Assembly (NCBI RefSeq): GCF_001640805.2
Contig: NC_066849.1
Coordinates: 21,949,336 to 22,013,335, forward strand
Length of the DNA: 64,000 nucleotides
From: Lates calcarifer
Lineage: Eukaryota; Chordata; Actinopteri; Centropomidae
Direction: 5' to 3'
Positions 25,761 to 38,200 of this stretch are shown here, one piece after another; within the stretch, counting starts at the first letter, position 1; every line of letters starts with the position of its first letter. Made by a program: the position numbers and the translations under genes. The notes beneath the pieces were generated by a model that had not been told where the DNA came from, made no database searches, and was given only the letters and a program-made list of their open reading frames with translations.

Positions 25761-28700
25761 GGAGAGAAGGGGAAAAAGAAAGGAGAGATAAGAGTATGTT
25801 AATGGCAAGCAATAACATGCAGTTCACTGTCCAGACCTCTGCAATGATGGGTATGTGCTATATTTATGTAAGAGCTATGGAGTTCAAAGAAAGGAGCCAA
25901 GTGTTTTCAACTAAATGTTCTATCAGGAAAGCTCTGAGCAGAAGAGTCGAGTTACATTCTCAAGATGATACTGACACCACCAGCCTTTGGTCAGCCTGTG
26001 GGATTAACATAATCCTTCATCATGGAAAAACATAGCACAAAACATATGGAGCAACTGGATGTCATGTTCTGGAGGATACAAGATGTAAAATAAAACACAC
26101 ATATGTAAGAGTTAAACTCAGAGAGTCAAATGTTTCTTTTAGTGTTTTGCTGGGAAAAAGGTACTTCAAATATTTTATTTTTGAATTGTGAAAACGTGAT
26201 TCTATGAAGGGACAATTACCAATGATACACAATTATCAACCAGCCCCAATTATTGCCATATAATACATAACAACCCAAGAATACTGAGTCTGATCCTGGA
26301 CATCATGCCTGTAAAACTTGCTCTGTTGGGTGTACAGATAATACTGCATTTTCATACTGTTTAAAGGTGTGAGACTAAATTTTTCATTTTTGATTGCAGG
26401 TTCAACATTTTAAAGACCGCATGATATCCACCTTCACTGTAACCTCTTAACACTGCTGTTGGGGGTGAAGCAGGTTTTTTTATTGGTCATTCCATCCATA
26501 ACTCATACTGCTGATGAACTGTCTTGCAGTCCTTCAAGACTGAGTATGAGGAGAAAACAGATGACTTTCAAATAGGCTATCATACAGCATAATCAAAGAG
26601 CCTAAGAACATATCTTTGGGGTATATGACAGATTACTGATTTCTCAAGGTCAGCTGACTTCAGTGATATGTTAATCACTGCTAATGGGGATTTTGAATAA
26701 ACTAATAAAGAAATCACAGGACAAATCATTTAATTCTGAAAATTGAGAGGACATTTTCAGTCAGTGTGTCAGAGTAAGTCAATTTACTTGAAAAGAAAAA
26801 CTGAGGACATTTTGAGGAAACATGAAGGAATCACCAGGCAATCCCCTTCTGGTCAAGGAAGCTATTCATTCAGGCTGTTCTGCTACTCCCTAATGTCATC
26901 TCCTCTAAAACAACAATCTCACTATCGTAATCAGAACTTTAGATCAAAACAGACATTTAATTATTTTGTTTACTATTCTGAATTGTTGCCGTGGCAAGAG
27001 CTTATACTGGGATGCTCTGGAGCATCTTTATCCCCTGTCAGAGCAGCAGATGGGTACAGAGGGAGACATGAATAAAGAAACAGCTGTTTGTTCCTCTAGA
27101 CTCCCACACACAGACACATGGAAACTGTGAGCACACCACCGCCTTCGCCACAACAACAGGGCCTAAAGAAACCGAGGCACTTATGCAGTAAAATGATAAT
27201 ATTCACATGCTTCAACTGTGCTGCCAAGACAAGGGTCAGATCTTCCCCAAAGGAATCAATTCAAGAAGTCAGTGTTCTGGAAAGCTGAAGGGTAGGATGA
27301 ATCATCATTTGAACTTCTCACATTGTGTGACATCGACTTGAGTTGAATGACAATACCCCCTGCATTGTTACATGCGGGTTTTATAAGTGAAGTTAATAAA
27401 AGAACATGTAACTGAGACATTACCACAAGGGGAAATGCATCAAGCAGGTGATGACTGACTGAAGTCCACACTTTCATCCTCTTTCTCACATGTTCAGATT
27501 TGCTCTGACGCATTATGATCACAGTTAAAACTGATCCAAACAGGTGCCATTAATAATTTCACAAACAAAACAAAATGTAAGAAAAAAAAAGTGATATAGC
27601 TGAGGTGATATAATGATAGTGAATGTTGACTTAATTTTTTCACCAGTGAATTTGCAAGTAACTTTCAAAAAACCAAGATTGTGCACAAATCTGTCCTATG
27701 TTTCTCAGATGGCTGAAGAAATACTGGCAACACAACAATACATGTTTTTAACAATTATGCTCAACTAAGCTACATTTAAGCAAAATTAAGTGAATACACA
27801 TTTTGTCTACAGGACAACAGCAACACAATAACCCCATCAACTTTATGACCTATCAGAAGACAATTCAAAATAAAAAGCTATCAATTAAATCCGCATTTAC
27901 TGCCAATTATATTAGTACCCTAGAAGTGGTTATAATGTGAGGGTGTGTGTGTAATTTGTTTCATTCAGAGGCTTCAGAGCACAACAATGAGCATAAGCTC
28001 ACATCACTCCAATATCTTTTGAGACAGACTGGAAGTCACCAATCCAATCTCTTACCCAATCTGCTTAATCAGGTCCCTATGAGCCTCACATCTGAAAGTA
28101 CACCTTCTTTGTCAGTGTGTAAATACACTGTACACTTTGCTGTTTCTACAATAGTCTACATTTATTAAGTTACAGCAGGTTACAGAGCCATTGCAATCCC
28201 TGATATCATGATACCTTGTATATTTATAGTCTCAATGGATTTGTTCTTGTGATTTTTGTTGAGATTTATTACTCTTACATACAGGTTACATACAAGTTCT
28301 TTCAAATCACTTTATGTTATGTGTTTATGTCTATAGCAGACAAAACAATAACTGAACTGTGAGTTTTCCAAACACTTCTTTAGTGGTACTGAACAAAGCT
28401 GCAGCCAATAGGGGACATTTCAAATTAGTTGATGTTTTTATGAAAGCTGCATAATGAATGAATGAATGAGTGAAACACTGCATGTTATTGCTTGCCATTG
28501 CTCAAAAAGCATTAGAGCAATGTAAAAATCAGTTAAATGCTAAAGCACAAATGGTGATCACACAGCATTTACTGAGACCAGATACATGCTACTGTACTTG
28601 TCCAGTTATGTAGCTAAAACACTGTGAAATACTCCCCTTGAGGATGTAAACCAGCTTATTCTCAAGTTTAAACATAGAAGCAATTACACAGGATGAGCCA

Positions 28701-31700
28701 CTGACCTTCAGCTGACCCAGCATTCAAAACATGCCTGCATCAAAGTGTCAGGGTAGACAAGAAATACAAACAGCCAGAGATAAGAGGATAAAAGAGCAAA
28801 CTCTCTAGCTAATTTATTAATACTTTTGCAAAATTGTGACCCACTGGGAAAGGGCCCATGGCTTAGACTCTATCGTGCTCAAAATATTGCAGTACAGTGT
28901 ATTCAGGCTCTGAGACATGAAGGTAAATTGCAACAACTTAGTGCTGGATAAGCTCTGTCCCACCTACAGGCCTGCAGGCACTTAGCTGAGGCAGAACTAT
29001 GGAAACTGGTGGATGAGTCCAAACATCTTACATCATTGCATACACTCCTAAATTGTAAGAGATCAGATAGAAAGACCTGACACATTTCACTCATGGAAAC
29101 ATGAGCAATACATGAAAATCTTAGCAATAAAAGTATGTTCAGGGGCAAAACTATCCTGACAGCCAGCTTACATCATAAGGCTGGATGGACAGCTAATTTT
29201 TTCTTGCCAGGATATACCTCCAAGCTTCAGACTGAGTTGTCCTCGCCAACACAAGAGCAAAAGTGACTGGCAGTATTTCAACAAGGGAATGACGTGTTAT
29301 TTTAACAACTTGTAGATACATGAAAAAAGAACGGTGCTTGGACATGTCATCACCTTTAAATCACAACACCGCCCTGCCAAAATATTTTTTCATATAACCT
29401 GGGCGTATGTGCGAAAGCCAAATTTTACACAGAATTCAAACTGTTACGGCCATAAATTAGCTTTGATTGCCTTGCATCAATATTTTCCACTTGATCTAAG
29501 CAGCAATTGCCTGACTTGTGTTTCAACTCTTTGAAAACTGTTCCATAAACACTCATAGCTCTATTTGTCATTCATAAATTCAGTCACTTACCGGAGGACC
29601 TGGCTCTCCTTTGGGGCCACGGAAACCATCTTCATAGTCGTAGAAGAAGTCTGGCTCCTCATATCCATAATCATATCCTCCCATGTCCACATCATCATAG
29701 CTGCCATCCAGATCATGATGTTCTGAGGTGTCCACCTGATTCTCCCGGTACAAAGTGGTGCCATTGACTCTCAGATGAGTCTCCAGGAGCTGTTGGGACC
29801 CAAAGCGAGAGTCCCTGGAGCTGGTGATGGAGTTGTTCCTGAGTCCCTCCTTCACTCGACTTTGCCTGACTGGAGATATCAGGCCTGGAGTGGCATCTGG
29901 AGTCTGCAGGCTCCCGGAGCTGCTCTCTTCCTCTGTGCTGTTTTCAGAGTGATCAGCGTCTCCCTGGGGCTTACTTCTTCTTGCCAACACATTTTTGGTA
30001 GTGGTGATAGTTGTGCTATAGGCGAGATCCAGAGCTGCTCCTCCACTCAGGGTAGGTAAGGTGGGGCTTTCAGTCTGAAGTGAGGATGTGGTGGAGGGAA
30101 CAAGGGGGTCCACTCCAGAAATGTGGCTCTGGTCCCCCAGATGAGGTTGTACTGATGGGCTCAGAGCTGGATTGTGTGGGACCAAAGTACCTGGGGACAC
30201 TTTGACAGCTGCTGTAACTCTAATGGGCGTATGATGGGTAACTGCTACTCCAACAAGGGACTTTGTCAAGGGATTAGAAGGGGGGTCATTTGCCTCAATA
30301 TCCAAACCAGGATGTGGCAAAGGCAATCGGTAAGTGTCGGCCAGCCGGCACTGTTTTTTAAGGTAGTTGCAGTAGTGCGCGGCAGCTTGGGCTGAGGGAT
30401 AGATATCTAGTTGGCAGACTCGACCATTGAATGGCGCAGCTTTGGAGTTCATCCTCCCCAGAGTAAAGAGACCCCCAGAATCCCAGAGTGTCTGAGATCT
30501 CCCCAGGGTGTGCTCCTGCTGCTGCACCGCCCCACAACCTGCATAGAAGGACACAGAGCGCGCACGAACGCCAACAGCAAAAGGGTGCTGGCGCCCGTCC
30601 TGCCAGTTGTAGGTGAAGTAGATGGAGGCTTTCTCTGCAGTGTAAACCACCACTCTGCGTGGCAGCAGCTGAATGCCAAAACGCAGCCTGTCCCTGCCAT
30701 CTTTAACACTAAAAAGAAAAGCATTGTTTGCTCGCCAGGAGCTTAGACTAACCACAACAGAAAACTCCTCGCCAAACTCTGGCGGGAACAGACTTCCTGC
30801 TGGAGCCTCATAGAGGGAGTTTGAGTCGAGTAATACCCCATATCCAGAAACAGGAAGATTTAAACGTGAGGGAACAGTGGTGTAAGTAGTCGAAGGTGAG
30901 CTTGTCCTCTCCGAGGGATTGTCTGTGCTTTGAGCTGTCAGCCCCAGTCGATAGAGGATATCCACTCCTGAAGAACAGAACAAACAACAGTAAGGTTGAC
31001 ATGCACAGACTGGATCACAAAGCGGGTAGGCAGATTTTGGCTAAATTGTTTCTTTAGGTAATCACTCTTCAAAATTGACACATTTCTTGCAAGATAAAGG
31101 CACAAAAACATGTTTAAATATATGAAATTGCATTGGAGTAAGAATTTAGTAAAGTTGCCTAGTTTATTTATAGTTTATCTTGATAGTAGAATGATTCCAC
31201 TGCATTCGCTAGAAAAGGTATTAACAGTAGTCTAAGTAACAGTACAATATCCTGTAACTGTATCATGTTGGCACAGGTCCTCTCTCTCCTCCTGTGTTGA
31301 ACTTGGAGGTTCAAAGTGTCAAAAATGTTATTATTCCTCCTTCTCGGCTGCTAATTTTAATTGCAAAAAGCCATGTCATTGCTACATATGCAAACATAGG
31401 ATAATTGGTCCTTATTCAAGTTCCATGATGAGGGAAAAAGGCTGGTCAGCCATTATAGCCTTACAACAGTCTCCCCATGATGCTGGTGACCCCTCCCTGT
31501 TTTTCTCTTGGAGTAAGTACCAGAAAGGCAGCTGTGGCCCAGATGAGAAGAGGGGACTAGAAGGATGGGGCAGAGCTAGGATACAGGAAAACAGTCCACA
31601 CAGCCTTTTTGAATCAATCTGCCACCAGAGATTTATGAGAGCAGCTTTCCTCCAAAGGGTCCTGTCATTCTTTTCTCATGCCCACAGGTAATTCTTTAAA

Positions 31701-32169
31701 GAATTATTCTGACAGTGAAGCACAGCCAGGCAAAAGTACTTAAACATTATTTGGAGACAGAGGATATTCTTTGCAGTTTTGGCTTTGAGTAAAGAGCAAC
31801 AGACCGATCACTATGCTGGAGGGCAATGTGTCAGATGTGTCACATATGTCAGCACTGAGCAGTGATAGTTCCAGTAAAATAAATAAAAGTGACTTTATTA
31901 ATATGACAAATGGGAACAAGGATACCTGACACATATTGTAGTTTTAAATGTCAACTGTCACAAACCGGTTGGTCATTTTAGAGGCTGACCTGATGTGTGT
32001 TTGTGTGAGAGGGGGAGAAAGAGAGGGGGAAGTTTGAGAAGCAGACAGTGTGAGTGTGTGTGTGTGCAACTGTGAGCATGCTGGCAGACAGGGGCAGCAC
32101 TGATATGGAAGCCTAAGAATAGGGAAGCTTTTTAAGCCTGTGTATTTGTGTGCACATCTGTGTGTGTGT

Positions 32170-32201
<32 letters not shown>

Positions 32202-35200
32202 AAGGGAGAGAGTGCACAGAAGTGTTTTGATGGAGATATCTCAGGGGCAGTTTGAGGTATTTTCATTGCTAATCCAGAGACACTATCTTCCTTTGAAGTA
32301 ACCCCTCCTCTGTATTTGAGGAGCCAACTTTCAAACAGAGGTTAGTTGATTTTGCATCGCTGAGGGGGAACTGAATGTACTAACTCAACCAGTCATCTAC
32401 ATCTCCAGAGCCAAGTTTTCAGCTAAACCATTGTCTTCTTTTATTTATTCTACCTGTTTAAAAAGATCTGAAACAACCCATAGGAATGCAGACACTAAAA
32501 GACAAAGCACAAGACATCAAAGCTGCAACATACCTATTTCAGATGAGTTACACATGTATAACCCTTTGACCTTTCACCTTGGTCGGGGATCATATCAAAC
32601 TGGCAGTTACTTAAAAGTAGTGGAATGTCAACAACAGAGAGGTTTGAATAACCTACCACATGATAACTTTGCATTTGGGAGGTCAGTGTCAAAAAGGTAT
32701 CAGGAATTAAAGGATAGTATTAGTCACATAAAAGTTACATCTTAAAGTTGGCATGGTTCTAGACAGAAAAAAACTAGTAACCTCAAGCTTCTGAACATTT
32801 GTGATAGAGGTTTCAAAAAGGCTGCTAAGGACCTGATGTCGTCAAATCACTCACACAGGTTTTACATTTTCTTCAATGTGCTTCAAACAACTGAATCAGC
32901 GTTGATGCAGATATTTACTTTATTCAATAAAATGGCCACACATGCCAAATCCGCATTCAAAATGTGCTACTATCACAGTGCTATGTATTAATGTAACCTG
33001 GAAACAATGTCTTATGCTACAAATAAATAAAAATTAAATATAAATGAATAATCCCAGTTATTTGTTATAATATTGATGCTTGTTATCAGGCAGTATACTG
33101 TACTTATGTATCAGAATCAGTGGATGGAGACATGCGGCATCTTGCAGAGCCCTCAAAATTGAATTCATCAAGACTTTTTCAAATAATAATCTTAAAAAAT
33201 GCAATGGTAACAAGCATAAACCTTGCTGCTATCACTACTTCTGACAATAGCAACAATATACTGGTCTGTGGTGAAGAATTACATAATGAATGTGACACAG
33301 TTTAAACTCCAACTACAACCCCAAACTGAACATTTGAAGTCTACAGGTGAAGATTTCTAGAAATGAGAACAAGAAGCTGTGGCAATGCAGGCGGAGGATC
33401 TCTGAAGTCTCTGAAGTTTTAGTACAACTTTAAAAACTGAAATATGGCTACTGTGGAAGGTCAGATTCTATACATTTTTTTATACAACAGTACAGTCTAA
33501 CAACAGTAATACAGTATAGTATATTCTTATCAGATGACTTTAGCTAGTAGGGTTATTTGTACTTTTTGGGGGGTCCACATGTTGTCTCTGTTATAGATGT
33601 GTTTTCTGTCTGCCTTGGAGGGGGGTAAGAGTAAAGGGTGAGATAGAGACAGAGAGAGAAGGTGTAATGAATAGAAATAAAACATCGTCTGGATGTGGTT
33701 TTAAAGGGTTTTTAGTCCTCCAGCCCACATAGGGAGACTATCTATCTGCAGCTGATCTAAGCATGCACTGAGATGTCCTTGACATTCTTTGCCTGAGGTA
33801 ATGTCAGCCCAGATTCCAATTAACCTGTCTATATGTGAAGACAAGCTGCTCTAGCACTCTGTGTGCATTCCTCCTCCCCTCGTTATGATGGATTGATCCT
33901 GCTTGGACTGGGCTCATCAACTATAGATATGTGGGGAGAAGACAATGTAATATGGAATAAGGGGAGGGACCCTCGAGGCAGTTTAATTCCTCTGTGCAAG
34001 GAGAAATAGGCATGGAATATATATGTGGAGATGTGAACAAATATGTGAGAATTCACCATGAGGTCAACGTTGCACAAGTGTGCTATGCATATACAATATG
34101 GTATTTCTGGCAGCGGCCCAGTGATATGCCACTCAAAAAACAATATACCTTCTTGACAAATTCACAGGGTGCAACACCTTGATTCAAAACTTGTTTAAGT
34201 TTTCTTTAGATTCTTTTGACAGCATTCTTTCTGAATGAATGAATGAAGGCAAGTTGTTTCAAGGAAGTCCCATCCAGAAGCATAATACTCTACAGAGCCC
34301 TGGAAAAAAATCAGCTCTGCTATTTATAATCTACTCCTAACCTCTGTCCTTTTCACCTTCAACTCTTCTCATCCTTGTTGCTTTGTTAAAAAACACACAC
34401 AGAGATGGGTATTACCTTATCCCCAGCATCTGACCAACTGAGGCACAGTTGCCAAAACAGGCTAAGCATTTATCTGAGATTTCCGCTTCTTCTTTGCCTG
34501 ACTGATTGGTGCACTTTCCCACCCAAGAGTGCTCTCCTCAGCATGTACTTCACATTCTGTTTGCAAATAACATATTTAGAGCCTTCTCTGGTGGACCAGA
34601 AAGACACTAAGAGGAAACAAGACTGGTAAATGGAGAGACAGCAAACACTGAGAGGCTATTTTGGCTGCCTCAACATGCATGTTGTGGCCTGAAGGGCAAG
34701 AGCAGACATGTTGAGGGAGAAGGTTAAAAATGAGAATAAGAAGATGAGCTGCAGTTTGCTCCCACTGTCCCTATATCTACTTGCTTGATACATTTTTTTT
34801 GTAAGGTAACACAAGGCTGAATATGATAAAGTGCTAAAACTGAGTGGTGTGTTGTGACTGAGTACATGTAATTAATAGCTGATGAAAAAACTGTATTTTT
34901 AATGTGGTTACTTAAGTCTGGATCAACCAGATCAGATATCAGCAAAAAAAATCACAAAAAAGGATAATTTGGTCTATTACATTGTAGATGAAAAAATATA
35001 CAGGCCAAGGCCTGTATGTTTAGATATTCATTAGGGTTCTGTTGTTTACCTTGAGCTAGGTAGTCTTCGTCTCCAGAGAGTACTGCTGAGCATACTGACA
35101 GGAGCAGGAGAAAGTTCCACCTAGAGGGACATAAAAAACAAATTAGTAATAGCCTAATTTTAAAAGCAAGCTTCTGAAACCTAACAATTTGGGTTATGTA

Positions 35201-38200
35201 GATGACTCAATAATTGACACAAAGATCCTACTCCCATAGATGCATACTGTATGTCCACTCATTCCTTTTGAGGGACAGGTTGCCAGTCCATCAAAGGGCA
35301 AATACAGACATAAACATACATATCAACACGTATTAATTAGAGGTTCTAAGTCACCTTGAATATTGCAGTCTGGGATGAAAAACTCTAAGAAGAAACCAAA
35401 GCAAGGGAAAAAGGAGCATGATAACTGCACACACAGACCTGGGCCAGAAATTCATGTATAGTCTTTTTTTCTGAGTGTGTGACTTACAGCTCCCTTTTCC
35501 CATCCAGCTACAACCCTGGCAATACAGTTTTTATAAGGAATTGCTGTTAATCATAAAAATGTACATCAGGTAGTTTTCACTGTGATGTTAGTATTACAAC
35601 CTGATTACATTATCCTGACTGCACTAAGACAGTGAGTCACAACACACAGATGAGCCAACACTCAAGTCAAATACTAAAACAGCACCACAGAAAACACTGG
35701 GTCTCTTGCTGAGATTTTGTCTCAGTCGCAAGTGAAATTTCATTGACAGAGTTGTGGTTAGTCTGAGAAAACCACCAATGACTACAACTTGGCTTTCTTT
35801 GAAGTCTAGCCTTACCCTGCTGACATAGAGAGAGGGAGTTTCCCTGAAATCAGAGAAGAGAAATTAGAGTGGATGGCACAGATCTATTTGTATTAGGGCC
35901 ATGAGGTGATGATACATAGACAATTATTTCAGACTGTAGAGGCTGGAAATATTTTCTGTAATTCAGCAGAAGTAGGATATTTGTTTAGAGAATACAGGGA
36001 TGGCCACTTAGGATAGTAACTGGGGAGACTGGCTGGGCCAAGGAGGAATTAACTTCTCTGGCAGTGGTCATTCTTGCATGAAATGACGGACAGTATCAAG
36101 CAGTCATTATAAACATAATTACCTACACCTGTGCCAGAGTGTCCGCAACATCTGTTGTATTTGTTGTCTTCCACTATAAACACAGATTTTGTGTCTCATC
36201 TCACAGCATGAAAAGAGTTATGAACATTAACACATTATAGTAAACATGTTTACTATACCAGCCATACCGGTTGGTTACGTTAAATAAACGTTAGCTGCTG
36301 TCCATTGAATGGTATGAGCTAAGCTAGAGAGCTAACCGTTAACCTAGCTAACAGTACTTGTTGAAATACTAGCCTTCAGACCTTGAATTCAAAGCTGCGT
36401 CAAACTTGCGAAAACTTAAAAACAAATTTGCTTTTTAAAAATGACACAGGAGAGAAAGCTCATTTTGACAGAAACTGCTTACAAACGTGGGCGGTAAATG
36501 TGTACAGCAAATTCGCACCCTCCTCTGCAGTCTTTCAAACATGACCCTAGGTTATCCCGGCTGTAATACGTCTAAAATATGTCTAAATAAGACTATACTA
36601 CCGTTAGCACTGTATTACCATTTTCCTACTTTACACGTTGTTTAGGCTTTCCTATATTTAGCCTATAACATCCAGTACACTGATTCCTGATTCGTCGTTG
36701 CTATGATGGACTACGACTCGTGCACCCTCAGCAATCACACAGATGCTCGCGCCCGCTTACTCACTGAGCAACAGAACGCAGGCTGCAATTCACTTTACGG
36801 CCACAGGTGTCAGCGATAACAAGGATTTTCAGATTTCTCCATACAGAAGATGGAAAATCTGACTGCTCGTTCATTAAAAGCACTGTAATTTTAGAGCGAT
36901 AAACTGTTGGCCGATTTAACGGACACCTGATTATAGAGGTTATGATCTTAAGAGCGAGATCATCGATTATTCTTTAAACTTAATTTTTATTTCCCTTGAT
37001 TTGTATCATTGTTGTTAGAGAGCAAGGCATTGGACTCTGGGAACTTGTGTCTTTTTTACTATTTTCTTAAAATTTTGTAGACTAAACAATTCACTGATAG
37101 CTCAGAAAAATCATCTCTACATTCTTTGAAAATGAAACTAATTACTTGCAGCCCCTGTCCAGACTGAGTTAAAATCAGTAGTCGGAAAATACTAACAAAA
37201 TAAATAAATAAATAAAAATAAAACCTTGGCGCCCCTTAAAAGACAACCTGATTCATCTGTTTATGAGGTCATTCAACTTTGACATTTTAATGTCAGAAAA
37301 TATAACAAAAAGTCATGCAGAGAGCATTTTTGTGTCATGTTTTATTGTTTCCAGACAATGATGGATTTTGTCTCAAAGGCATAGTCGGCTAATGACAATT
37401 TAATGCTGTTTGTGGAAAGAAGCCTCAGCACAGTTATGACCACAAAGAGGGAAAAGCCCCAGCTAAGATTTAGAGAGAGAAGTGTCACGCCTGCCTTATG
37501 AAATTAATTTTTTAAAGTTAAAGAGCAATTCATTCTTTAAAGCCTTTAAAAAGTGTTGTCAACCACATTTTTCTGATAAACAGGAAATAATGATCTTCTT
37601 ATATATTCAGAAAAACTACAAGTACTGTGCATTGTACATGTAACAGTGATCTAGATACAAAATATTGCATCTGTAATATAGTGATACACAATCCATGTCT
37701 TATACCAATGCTTTTGAAAATGTCATGTTAAAAACTGAAAGCAGCTGCTGTCATGTATTGATTGGAAAACTAAGAGAAAAACTATTCTTTACCTTATATT
37801 CAACTAAGTTTTGAAGTTTTATTTTTTATTTTTAATATGCATTGAGATTTAAAGACCTAACTCATACTGCAGACCTTTTTAATAGTCAGCAAATGTCTGT
37901 CTTTTGACCCTAACTGACCCCACCTCTAGGTGGCACTGCCCACCACACACAGCAGAAGGACACAGCAGGTGCTGCATACAATCAGTAAAAGGCCAAAGAA
38001 ATTTAAAGGAACCCAGAGGAGAAATTACACACTGCACTGATATTACTCAGATGAGATTTCCACATGCAAATCATATGTTTAAAGCAGTTTTAAATGGGGT
38101 GCAAGTGCTCTCAGCAGCATGACTGTAGGGACCACTAATTGTAACATAACAATTTATTGTTTTGGTATTTTCGTCTCACTCTGGCCATAAATAAACCAAT

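Noticed and set aside
29775..30746. Several plus-strand frames opposite col24a1 exon 3
   Set aside because: Shadow frames of a GC-richer coding exon. The minus-strand frame is uninterrupted, with a recognisable TSPN domain.
35824..35826. Taking the ATG at 35826 as the main col24a1 start
   Set aside because: It reads in frame, but the upstream exon at 44203-44255 matches the conserved human N-terminus, so it is kept only as a possible alternative.
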